Of a DNA stretch of 35,000 nt, positions 21,789-32,240 are shown one piece after another. Numbering within the stretch: position 1 is the first letter of the stretch; the number at the start of each line of letters is the position of its first letter. The DNA lies in the NCBI RefSeq assembly GCF_000091045.1, contig NC_006686.1, positions 627,501 to 662,500 on the forward strand. Direction: 5' to 3'. The stretch is from Cryptococcus deneoformans JEC21. Its lineage: Eukaryota; Basidiomycota; Tremellomycetes; Tremellales; Cryptococcaceae. Position numbers and translations under genes: made by a program. A model generated the notes under the pieces. The model did not search any database. It was not told where the DNA came from and was given only the letters and a program-made list of their open reading frames with translations.

Positions 21789-24700
21789 AGTGAGTAACCT
21801 GGTGGCGAACAGTTGTAATAATTCAAGGGCATTTCGTTGACTGTGTATTTAGTGGCTCCTGCTGCTACCGCTGCTGCCTCCTCTGGCAAGGGCTCTTTCG
21901 ACCTCGCCACCCTCTTTGTTGCCGACAAGGCTGCCCGTGACGAGGCTGGTCTTGCTCTCGCCGACGCCGTCAAGAAGTCAGGTGTTGAGTTTTTCACTCA
22001 GATCGGCTTCAACGATGCTATCGTCAAGGTGAGTGACGGAGAAGAATATCCTTGATGGAGAGTGGCGATGAAGAAAATTTTTAGCTGACTCAGATTACCA
22101 GGCTCTCAATGACAAGAAGTCTCAATCTGCGCGTGAAGGTGCCTGCGAGGTTATCTCTACTCTCTGCGAGAACGGTGCTGCTCAGCTTCTCGAGCCTCAC
22201 GTTATCTCCTCTGCCGAGAACACTCCTTTCCCCGCTCTTCTCGAGGCTTTCGCTGACAAGGTCGCCGCTGTCAAGACTGCCGCCATCGCTGCCGTCAAGG
22301 CCATCGTGCAGAGCATGAACCCATGGGCTTCTTTCGTTCTCCTTCCCGCTCTTCTTAACTTGATCAGGACTTCTGGCAAGTGGCAGATCAAGGCTGGTTC
22401 TCTTGAGATTCTCCAGCAGTTGATCACTTCTGCCCCTTACCAGATGGGCGAGGCGATGCCTGACCTTGTTCCTGTTCTCGCCGGAGCCGTTTGGGACACC
22501 AAGTCTGATGTTAAGAAGGCTGCGAAGGCTACCCTCGAGAAGGCTGTGTCTCTTGTCGAGAACAAGGATATTGAGAAGTTCGTTCCTGCTTTGGTTAAAT
22601 CTCTCCTCAACCCCATCGAGGAGGTTCCGAAGACTATTTCTCTCCTTTCAGCAACCACCTTCGTTTCTGAAGTTACCGCCCCTACCATCTCCCTCATTGC
22701 TCCTCTCCTTATCCGAGGTCTTGATGAGCGACCTACCGCCACCAAGCGAAAGGTTTGTGTTATCGCCGACAACATGTCCAAGCTTGTCGACTCCGAATAC
22801 ACCGTTCGACCTTTCCTTCCTCAGCTTTTGCCTCGTCTTATCAAGACTGCTGAGACCATCGCCGACCCTGAGGCTCGATCAGTCGCCAACCGTGCTATTG
22901 TTACCCTTCGTCGAATTGGTAAGGTCCCAGTTGAGTCTGATGGCTCAGACCTTCCTCCTCTTCCTGTCGCTGAGGGACCTCACCTCGCCACCAACTTCGT
23001 CGCTCTTGTCAAGAAGCACGGTGGTGTTTCCGTTGAACAGACCAACCCTGGTCTTGCCTACGCCGGTGTCCTCGCCGCTTCTCTTGTGAACCACCACAAC
23101 TTCGACCAGAAGACTTGGGAGTCTACTCTCCCTCCTTATCTCAAGCTCGCTCTCCCTTCCTACGACTCTCTTCCTGCTGTTCGAGAGCTCCTTCAGAAGA
23201 AGGCTGATGAGGCTGAGACTGACGACGCCAAGTTCCCTGATGAAGAAGAGGGCGAGGACCTCTGTAACATTGAGCAGTTCAACTTGGCTTACGGTGCAAA
23301 GATCTTGCTCCACCACGCCAACATGCGTCTTAAGCGAGGCCACCGATATGGTCTCTGTGGTCGTAACGGTTCCGGGAAATCTACCCTCATGAACGCCATC
23401 ATCAACAATCAAGTTGAGGGCTTCCCTCCCCCCACCGAAGTTCGAACTTTCTACGTTCAGCACGACATCGACGGTTCCGAGGCTGAGATCTCCATTCTTG
23501 ACTGGGTTTTGAGTGACAAGCGATTGCTCGCCACCCCTGAGGAAATTAAGTCCACTCTCGAATCTGTCGGTTTCGACGAAGTCAAGCAGAAGAACTCCAT
23601 TGGTTCTCTTTCTGGCGGTTGGAAGATGAAGCTTGCTCTTGCCCGAGCCATTCTTTTCAAGGCCGACATTCTCTTGCTCGACGAGCCTACCAACCATTTG
23701 GATGTTCTTAACGTTGACTGGCTGATCAACTATCTCACTTCCCTTACTCGATGTACCTCCATCATTGTCTCTCACGACTCTGACTTCCTTAACCGAACTG
23801 TTACCGACGTTCTTCATCTTAACAACTTCAAGTTGAAGAGGTACCCTGGTAACCTTGAGGAATTCGTCAAGCACGTCCCTGAGGCTAAGTCCTACTACCA
23901 ACTCGATGTCGCTGAGGATTATCAGTTCAAGCTTCCCAACCCTCCTCTCCTTGATGGTGTGAAGACCAAGGAGAAGTCTTTGCTCAAAATGCGAAACGTT
24001 TCATTCCAGTACCCTGGTTCTTCTATCCAGCAACTCTACGACATCTCTCTCCAGGTGTCTCTCTCATCTCGAGTTGCCGTTCTTGGTCCCAACGGTTCCG
24101 GTAAATCTACCCTTGTTAAGCTCCTCACTGGTGAGACCGAGCCCAACCTTGGCGGTCAGGTCTGGAAACACCCTAACTTAGTCATCGGTTACGTCGCCCA
24201 ACACGCTTTCCACCACATTGACAACCACCTTGACTCTACTCCCCTTGAGTACATGCTCTGGCGATACCAGACCGGTGAGGACTTGGAGGAAATGCACAAG
24301 GCTAACCGGGTCATGACCGAGGCCGAGCTTGCCAAGATGAAGGAGGGTGCCACCGTTATCAAGGACGGTGTCAAGCGAATCATCGATGAGCTTGTTGCTA
24401 GAAAGAAGCTCAAGCAGTCCTACGAGTACGAGGTATCCTTCAAGGGTATGTCCTCTGCCGAAAACATCTGGATTTCTCGAGACGAACTTGTTGCCCGTGG
24501 TTTCGAGAAGAAGGTTATGGAGCTCGACACCAGGGAGGCTCAGCGATTGGGTCTCATGAGGCCCTTGGTCAGGAGGGAAATCGAAAAGCACTTCGAGGAC
24601 TTCGGGTAAGTGACGTTGCTTTTCGATGTTTTAAGATATTTCGCTCACGTGTACTTATAGACTCGATGCCGAATTCGTCTCCCACAACTCCATGCGAGGT

Positions 24701-25147
24701 CTTTCCGGTGGTCAGAAGGTGAAGGTTGTCCTCGGTGCCGCTACCTGGCGAAGACCCCACATCATCTGTCTCGACGAGCCTACCAACTATCTCGACCGAG
24801 AGTCCCTTGCCGCCCTTATCGCGGCCCTTAAGAACTTCGAGGGTGGTGTTCTTATTATTACTCACAACCGAGAGTTCTCTGAGTCCATCTGTACCGAAGT
24901 CTGGGCCATGCGTGAGGGTCATCTCGAGGCTTCTGGACACAACTGGGTTGAGGGTCAAGGCTCCGGTGAGAGGATTGACAAGAAGGCCGGCGATGACGAC
25001 GAGGTCGAGTACGACGCTTTGGGTAACCCCATCGTCAAGGCGAAGAAGGAGAAGAAGCTTTCTGCCGCCGACAAGCGAAAAGCCAAGAAGGACCGAATGG
25101 CTAGAAGGAAGCGAGGAGAGGAAGTCTTCAGTGATGAAGAGCTTTAA
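21789..25147 (+). CDS. TEF3: Translation elongation factor 3 (fungal ABC-F ATPase)
   Basis: EF3 is a ribosome-bound ATPase needed in fungi for each elongation cycle; it helps release E-site tRNA and late translocation. Exons: 21789 (only the A of ATG), 21853-22028, 22102-24605, 24661-25147; 1055 residues, close to the yeast length of 1044. The protein starts [16 protein letters not shown]. Residues about 1-310 are HEAT repeats. ABC1 has Walker [10 protein letters not shown] (about 480), signature SLSGGW and Walker [15 protein letters not shown]2 has [10 protein letters not shown] (about 723), an inserted chromodomain-like segment, signature [16 protein letters not shown] and [10 protein letters not shown]. 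The C-terminus is Lys/Arg-rich ([20 protein letters not shown]), as known for EF3. The start codon is interrupted by a 63-nt intron. Codon choice is strongly biased to C- and T-ending codons, consistent with very high expression. Confidence 0.96.
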
Positions 25148-26997
25148 GCTTCCTTTTATAGTGCTGGAAGTGTTTCGTGGTTAGTAGAATAATGTAGACT
25201 TCTTTTTTCTTCGCCATTGCATGATGTATATACCCATAGGGACGGTATTGCCAAATCCACACGTGTAACGCAACGTTGATCCAACAGGGATGATGCAATT
25301 GAACTCTGAGTCCTTGTCATCCGCTGACTATTCACTATCAAATGGGAAGGAGGACGGAGGGGAGGTACATTCTTTTCCGTAGGTACCAGTACAAATAATT
25401 CACATTTACGCGGTGGCCACTGAATGCAGCTCATTTCTGTGATTATTTAGGAACTCATGGCAAATTCGAGTGGTATTATTAATGCCTCTGCTGCTATCTT
25501 ATGGTAGCGCATTGTTCTGAGCCTCTGATTAATCATTATTATGCTCATTATTTATAATACTGGCACGAAACCGCTGACATGTTTTCGCGGGAATCGTCAT
25601 ACAACCGTACATTCTCTTTCTATCTGAGATCAACATCTCTAACAAAGATAATTTTCCGCCCTCGATCTCGGTTTACAGCCTCTGCGCACTCTTCATGATG
25701 CGGGCTCTAATTGCTAGATAGGTCGTCGTTTTCCGCCGCATTGTTTATCGCAGATTCGGTTGTTTTCATCAAGTTGGCGAAGCCCTCATTGTAATATTAT
25801 TATTATAGAGCTTAGAATTACACAGATGTCACTGAAACGAATAAGGTAATTTTCTGTACTACAAACTGTGTACCAGCGCCGGCTGGCAATTATTTCCGAT
25901 TATTAAAAAAAGGGATTAGGATTTGGCTGTGATTGCGTCTGAGCGATACGTGACTTCCGTTGGGCCGCAGTGCTCCTCACTCATAACGCTAGGCAAAACA
26001 TAATAAAACCTCCTTAACTTTCATTCGACCTTCGATTTTCGATCTTCATCGATCCCCCCTCCATATTTTCTGGAGGACGTCGGAGGCCTTCTACTTTTTT
26101 CTATATCCCTTCCCAGTGATGCGTGATGACGGCTCCGGCCTGTCACCTGCCAAAGTGATCAGTGCCCAGTAAGCAAAGTTTATCGGCCGCGAAGATAAAT
26201 TGTTGGCCATGACTTTCCAGTTCACTTCAAGAGCTTCCTGCCGAAGATTGGAGAAAGCGTCGAGGGTGTCCAAAGTGAGGAGGACCGTTTTTATTTGATA
26301 ACAAGGATGTCGCTTTCTTGGATCATCGCCGATAGCACCGGTAGCCTTCATTCTTCAATATTCTTTATCTCTGGATTTCGGCTCTTCAGGCATCGTACAG
26401 CTTGCAGGTACATACTTCATTCCCCGCCATTACGGTTTATGACCAGGTAACAGCAGATCTTTTGTAGTCTATTGCTTGTTATTTCTAGCACACAGACTAA
26501 CGCGAGCCTATTTTGATACCTGCTTTACAGTATCAAAAAAACATCTTTATTTCTGATAGCAGCCGATAATGACGGATGACGAGTAATGTAGCCAAGCGCC
26601 AACAGCGCTTTTCCTTCTTCCTGCTTGGCTCCTTATCGCTGATCGGGTTGCTATGATATAATTAAGCTCTCCCCGCGTCCCCCATCGCATGGCGAAATCT
26701 TGCATGTCGCAATCTCGACACTCATCACTCAACGCGTCACCAACTTCGTGTGAACCACGATACTGGTTCGTTCGCGATATGTGGGAAAGGTCTACAAAGA
26801 ATTAGCAATACTCAGTGATTAGCTATTAGCATACACCACCACTTGCTGTAACGCTGAACAACGTTGCCTGTTGTTGGACGCTGGAAGCTGGACTGGAAAC
26901 AGATGTAGCTCAGCTAATAGCGAAAACCAAGAAGAGGCACGCAACTAGCGCCCAAGAGGGAGGGGTTCCTAGCAGATGCAATCCACAAAAGTGAGTT

Positions 26998-27074
26998 GTG
27001 CCTAGTGCACAGGCACCACTTAATGTAAGCCAAAGTTCAGAAATAACAATCCAGATGTGCAGGCAACTAGGCAC
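26998..27074. repeat. Short inverted repeat (GTGCCTAGT / ACTAGGCAC)
   Basis: GTGCCTAGT at 26998-27006 is perfectly inverted at 27066-27074. A nested smaller inversion pairs GTGCCT (26998-27003) with AGGCAC (27011-27016). GCAACTAG at 27063-27070 also occurs as a direct copy at 26941-26948. The function is unknown; a factor-binding site pair or weak hairpin is possible. Confidence 0.45.
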
Positions 27075-27457
27075 GAAGGTACCTTGCCCACTTATCTCCT
27101 AATCTCTAAGCGAGCGCCCGTTGCATCGTTACCTGCCGCAGTGCGACTGTCCTGCTTTCTGTTTTTCGATGATCGTCCGACGCTCTAATAATCGGGGTCC
27201 TCATGCCGCCATGCCTTTCGGCTCTTCTTGACCTACGTATGTGAGAAGCCCTTCCCATTCCACATCCCCCCTGAGCTGATGCGGATACTTGCTTATCGTC
27301 GTTTAGGCCTTAATATTGCTATCTTAGCTATCTTACAGCTTATCAGAAATCTCAGCCCTCAATGGTTCAAGGTGTTATCCAGGCCGGAGCACAGGAGGAT
27401 TGCCTGTCTACTGACCATTCCACCGTATTCGGCTGAAAACTAGTCTCTCCCCTTATC

Positions 27458-27465
27458 TATAAAAG
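27458..27465 (+). promoter_or_regulatory. TATA box of the amino-acid permease gene
   Basis: TATAAAAG lies 142 nt upstream of the permease ATG and is followed by a CT-rich leader. A CTTATC (GATAAG reversed) overlaps its left side. Confidence 0.65.
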
Positions 27466-27606
27466 CCAGCAACCCACATTTTCCCCTTTGTCCCTTGCTT
27501 AGTCTTTCCAAACGTCGCCTTTTCCCTTCCGCTTACTCTTCTTACACAACATCCGTCCACTCTCGATTACTTCCCCTTCTTGGTTTCTTTTTTTAATATC
27601 CTCAAG

Positions 27607-29529
27607 ATGTCGGTTCACCTCGAGTATGACGACAAAAAGGATGCTGCCTATGACTACACCCAACAAGTGGCTCCCGCCGATGCTGTACCTAGCAGCAGCG
27701 ATGTTGAAGACGTTGAGGTGAAAAGTGGCCTCAAGAGAAATCTGAAAAGCCGACATATGGCAATGATCTCCCTTGGTGGTGTTATTGGTACAGGTCTTTT
27801 TCTTGGTACTGGATCTGCCCTGGCCAACGGTGGCCCTCTTGGTCTGTTCTTGGGTTACGCTACTATGGGGTCAATTTGTTACTGTGTGATGGTGGGTTTA
27901 TTTATAAACGGCCATTATTCTAAACCCCATGAGCTGATGGTCGAGTGCCTGATGGCAGATTTGCCTTGGGGAGATGATCTCCTTTTTGCCTATCCCTGGT
28001 GGTCATATCAAACTGGCTGAGCGATTCGTGGACCCTGCTCTAGGCGAGTACAAGCATGGATACCCATTTGAGCTCTGACTGACTTCAGTCACAGCGTTTA
28101 CTATGGGCTGGAATTACTGGTACAACTGGGTGATCATTCTTCCTGCGGAGTTATCTGCCGCTGCCGTCTTGATTAACTTGTGGAATGACACTATTAACAA
28201 TGCTCTCTGGATCTCCATTTGTCTCGTTGTGGTCGTAGCCATCAACTTCTTGGGCTTCTTTGGTGAATGTGAATTTTGGTTCGCTTCTATCAAAATCCTG
28301 ACCATTGTGGGATTAATCATCGTAGGTTATCCGTTTTTCGTATTGGCATAACAGCTGATCGTGGAACTCCAGCTTGGTATCATCATCACCGCTGGTGGCG
28401 GCCCTGACCATACGAGTATTGGTTTCCAGTATTGGCGTAATCCTGGTCCCTTCGTTCAGTATGAGGGCATCAGTGGTAGCCTCGGTCGATTCTTAGGGTA
28501 CTGGGCTGTTCTCACCCAAGCTGCCTTCTCCTACATTGGCACTGAAATCGTCGCCATTGCTGCTGGGGAAGCCAAGAATCCTCGTCGAAACCTCCCTCGA
28601 GCCATCAAGCGCGTCTACATTCGAATACTCGTTTTCTATCTCGTAGGTCTATCGTTATTAATGGACTCTCATTCATTTGTTCTAATGACCGATGCAGGGT
28701 GGTACTTTCATTATCGGTCTTCTCGTTCCTTCCAATGATGAGGGTCTCGCTCTCAATTCTGGGAATGCTCTCGCTTCTCCCTTCGTAATCGCCATCAGAA
28801 GGGCTGGTATACCTGTGCTCCCTAGCATCATCAACGCTTGTCTTTTGACTTCTGCTTGGTCTGCTGCTTCTTCCGATCTTTACACATCATCACGAGCTCT
28901 CTACGGATTGTCTATCACTCGACAAGCTCCGAAGATTTTCTCGCGCACGACTCGCAGGGGTCTTCCTTGGGTCTCCATTTCATTCTGTGCCCTTTTCGCT
29001 GCCCTCTCATATATGTCTCTTCAAAGTACTGCCGGTGAAGTCTTTGGATATTTTTCCAATTTGACTGCTGCTGCTGGTCTCATGACGTGGTGGGGGTGAG
29101 AAACTTCTATTTTCGATTCCTTTCGCCGCAAGCTAATCTCTCTGTAGCATCTGCTTCATTTACATCCGATTCGAGAAGGGTCTCAGGGTTCAAGGCATTG
29201 CTCGTTCCTCCCTCCCCTACAGTTCCCGACTCAACTACCGTGCCTCTGCTGCTTGGTACGGTATCATCATGATCACCATCATTCTCTTTTTCTCTGCCTG
29301 GAGCGTCTTTCTTAAGGACAACTGGAGCACTTCCACTTTCGTCACCAACTACCTTCCTCTTTGGCTTTTCCCTATCCTCTGGGTCGGTTACAAGTACATC
29401 AAGAAGACTCACTTCGTCCGTGCCTCTGAAATGGACTTTGTATCTGGTTTGCAAGCTATCGAAGCCGAATGCCATGATGAGACTCCACCCAGTACTATCC
29501 TAGGAAAGTTTTGGGATTTTTTAATGTAA
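27607..29529 (+). CDS. Amino-acid permease (YAT/AAP family)
   Basis: Plasma-membrane proton-coupled amino-acid importer of the fungal AAP family (relatives of Gap1 and other Saccharomyces permeases). Six exons (27607-27891, 27959-28043, 28095-28321, 28373-28642, 28698-29095, 29148-29529) encode 548 residues, a normal AAP length with about 12 membrane helices. The cytosolic N-terminus is acidic and Ser-rich (SSSDVEDVEVKSG), followed by SRHMAMISLGGVIGTGLFLG; the GGVIGTGLFLGTG helix-1 motif spans residues 57-69. Exon 2 gives ICLGEMISFLPIPGGHIKLA and exon 3 FTMGWNYWYNWVIILPAEL, both hallmark AAP segments. GIIITAGGGPDHTSIGFQYW and YIGTEIVAIAAGEAKNPRRN follow. Intron 2 has a GC donor. Exact substrates cannot be assigned. 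The TATA box and GATA cores upstream would suit nitrogen-regulated expression. Confidence 0.93.
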
Positions 29530-30852
29530 ACTAGACGGCATCTGTGTAGTGTTTGTTCATTGTCCTTTGATGGTGTTTTTTTATGTATCTTGTATCTTCT
29601 GGTCATGGTGAAGAGTGCTGGGATCATTTTGGTAGCTCAGTTGTCATGGGTCAATCTTACAATTCATAATATTGCCTTAAATTGTTCTGCACGATCATCT
29701 TATCGGCAAAGCAACGGAAATAATATACATTCTGAGGAAAAAATACATAATGGCTTCCTTCTATGGCATCTGCAGCTGTTTCTCTTGTGGCGCCTGTTTT
29801 CCTTTATTTTGTTATCGATTTGCCACGCGAATTGGAACTCAAAACTATCTGGATCAAAACGAGCCCAGCATTTCAAAGAACATCCTCAAACGTCTAGTTA
29901 TTCCAATCCCTTTGTCATATCATGAACTGCGAACAATATCAAGAGCTTAAGTTACCGGTACTCACAATCAATCCCCTATTAATGGTAGTTGTGGTAAGCT
30001 TAAGTAGTGTCCGTCGTCTACTAAGCGTTAACATTTTTTGATTAAACGCTTTTATTTATCCATGCATTCGCCGTAAGTCTAGGTATTGAAGGGGTCAACT
30101 TCGTAATGCCAGTACGAAGTCATCGCTCATCAGAGTCACCACCACCGACGCTCTATCTCTACTTACTGCTCTTTCTTCTAAGTCCCAGCTGTCTATCTAC
30201 CATCATGTCTATGTCTATGACTTCTTTTATTGTATCGCCCGTCTTCCTTGCCCTGCCCTGACGATGATGTGGTCGTGTAGAGGCACGAATTATGTAGAAG
30301 AATCGGTTATGGTGCGTGGAGGGTTTGTGGAGGTTTGTGATAGTACGTATCAATCGCATGCCGTGCGGCAACCTGCAAGATACAAGAGGGATATATAGTA
30401 AAGTGTGGTGCAGAACAGGCATGTGATTATTACTACTAGTACGACTACCGACTGATAGTCGCAGAAGTAGTCGCAATCTGCAGGCAGATCCATGCACACC
30501 ATGCAGCTGCAGCGTGCGTGGTTCGTTGCCCAGTTAGTGCATTCTTTTTTTATCATCAGTTTTGACTTCATCCTATGGGTTGCCATGTGTTGAGGTGCCA
30601 CGTACATATGTTGCCTTCAAAGAAGAAGACTTGCCATCCATACTCAGTATTATTATTCTCAACTTACTGCTTACCAGCAATGCTTTTCGTTATCACAGGC
30701 GACGATCAACCCAGAAGACAGCTAACGACGACGAACAACGGTAACAGCGAGCAGCATCATTAATACACTGCTCACTTAATTATCGATAGCTCGTTTTTCA
30801 GATTCGTTATCATAGTACTTACGCATCGTACTGTTCATTCATACATGATGTA

Positions 30853-30900
30853 CAGCAGCAGCAGCATAATGCATCCATCATCATCATTCATCATTATCAT
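30853..30900. repeat. Trinucleotide microsatellites (CAG)n and (CAT)n
   Basis: Four perfect CAG units start at 30853. They are followed by CATCATCATCAT (30876-30887) and imperfect CAT units up to 30900. This is simple-sequence DNA in an intergenic region with no coding context. Confidence 0.7.
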
Positions 30901-31016
30901 AATAATTAATTTAGTATCAAACCCATCATGTGATGTGTCCTATGCATGATATGTATCCGCCGCCGCCGTTTTATCCAAAAAAAGATTCTGAATATTTGTT
31001 CACGGGATCATCCTCT

Positions 31017-31091
31017 CCTCGATCGAGGAAACACGCCAAAAACCTCAGTTTTGGCCCAAACAGAGCCCGTTCCTGGAGGCAGGTTTTTGGC
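31017..31091. repeat. Palindrome CCTCGATCGAGG and 11-bp inverted repeat
   Basis: CCTCGATCGAGG (31017-31028) is a perfect palindrome. Next to it, GCCAAAAACCT (31035-31045) is perfectly inverted as AGGTTTTTGGC (31081-31091), with 35 nt between the arms. A further TTTTTGGCTT copy lies near 31230. This may be a regulatory site pair or a stem-loop in a transcript; no terminal duplications or transposase were seen. Confidence 0.5.
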
Positions 31092-31543
31092 TTTATTCTG
31101 ATAAATGATAGGCAGCAAGCCACAGAAAAAAATGGAAATGGCGGCCGGTAGCCGGATTGGAGCGGCAAAAGCCGTCAAGAATTTTCATTCAGGCTCGGCG
31201 GCAAAAGGCTTTCTCCTTCAAACCCACCAGTTTTTGGCTTCAATTTGCCTCAGAATTTCTCATAAACCCCGGCGGCTTCACGCAAAGCTTCAATCTTTTG
31301 AGTGTGGTTCGAGAAATTTGGGTATCATTTTTCGAAGGGCGGATTTTCTAATTTTCTACTGGAAACTAGAAAATACATACTCGCCCACTCAAGGGTCCAC
31401 CAGTATGAGTGGTAGTCGATGTTATTCCGTGATAATATAAGCAGAAAGCAGATCATTGATATGTTGCTATGCTGGTGATTGAGCGTGTGCCCGCAAAAAG
31501 CTCGGAAATCGGCGGTCAGGAGATAATGGAAATGCCAGAACAT

Positions 31544-31600
31544 GGAGCTTGGAGCTTGGAGCTCGGAGCTGATGGAGCTTGAGTTGGGAGTTTGGAGCCT
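31544..31600. repeat. GGAGCTT-type short tandem repeat
   Basis: About five GGAGCTT/GGAGCTC/GGAGCT units in tandem and near-tandem (31544-31580) decay into GAGTTGGGAG-type copies. It is intergenic and not part of a recognised gene. Confidence 0.6.
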
Positions 31601-32139
31601 TGTTGGGAGTGAGTGGATACGCATACCTGTTTTAATTTGTTCCGATACTACAGAAGTGCGATATGCAGATCGCGGAAAAACAATGGCAAAAGGTGGAGGG
31701 AGAAGGAGCAAGAAGGTGTTATTCACCAGATGCACCATGCGGTTGAGTTTAATTGTCCCTGATTACCCTTCATGGTTCATGCTGTCAACTTGCTTAATTA
31801 CCCTATTTACGCGATTCTTGGCTATAATTCCCGAGCGGCCTTAAACAGTATACACGCGGTGCCATCTTTCCTCGCCTGGTCGACCAGCAAACTTTTTCAC
31901 CGCAAGATGCAAGGAAAAGAAGAGTGGATACCGGTGGAGTCGGCATTGGGCCTGATCCCAGCACCTTCCCCTAACACTTCGCCTCCTATCGCCTAAATTG
32001 TCGGGCGAACCAGCGGCAAGCTATACGCTTATCTTCTACTGCGACTCGAAAGTGCACCATGCGGGAGTCCGAATGGTAAATCAATGGCGACATTGATAAC
32101 AATCGGAGTACTGGATAGCGAAGTTCCACTAAGCATTTT

Positions 32140-32148
32140 TATATATAG
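32140..32148 (+). promoter_or_regulatory. TATA element upstream of the peptide transporter
   Basis: TATATATAG lies about 100 nt before the proposed ATG at 32241, suitably placed for the short leader and first intron of that gene. Confidence 0.55.
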
Positions 32149-32240
32149 AAGGTTGCCACGGAAGAACCCCCCCCTAACAGTAGCGAACGCCCTTTTTTCT
32201 GCTCATATATCAAAGAGTTCACGGTTGTCTGCCACCGAGA

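Larger units (their letters stand above)
25148..27606. promoter_or_regulatory. Long non-coding region upstream of the amino-acid permease
   Basis: About 2.46 kb without a convincing gene. The first 100-200 nt are the EF3 3' region. Short open frames (26091-26351 minus, 26547-26732 minus, 27228-27443 plus) show no domain. AT-rich, repeat-poor sequence fills 25440-26030. Inverted repeats of GTGCCTAGT lie at 26998-27074. The last 150 nt contain a TATA box (27458-27465) and a pyrimidine-rich leader. Several GATAA or TTATC cores occur, including CTTATC just upstream of the TATA. The length suggests a large, complex regulatory region or an unannotated non-coding transcript. Confidence 0.4.
29530..32240. 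promoter_or_regulatory. Long non-coding region upstream of the peptide transporter
   Basis: About 2.7 kb with no convincing gene on either strand. It holds simple-sequence repeats (30853-30900), a 12-bp palindrome and an 11-bp inverted repeat (31017-31091), a GGAGCTT tandem repeat (31544-31600), and a TATA element at 32140-32148. The longest open frames (for example 31325-31738 minus) are low-complexity and show no domain. It probably combines the permease 3' region with a large regulatory region for the peptide transporter. A non-coding RNA cannot be excluded. Confidence 0.4.

Noticed and set aside
22945..23901. 318-codon open frame antisense to EF3
   Set aside because: It lies wholly opposite a strongly codon-biased EF3 exon. 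The bias towards C- and T-ending codons suppresses stops on the other strand. It has no domain and a low-complexity Val/Glu/Leu composition.
26091..26351. 86-codon minus-strand frame in the permease upstream region
   Set aside because: No recognised domain, no splice-supported extension and no convincing promoter. Left as a possible missed exon only.
26900..26980. tRNA-like A box (TAGCTCAGCTAATAG)
   Set aside because: No B box of the GGTTCGANNC type at the right distance, and the arms do not pair into a cloverleaf.
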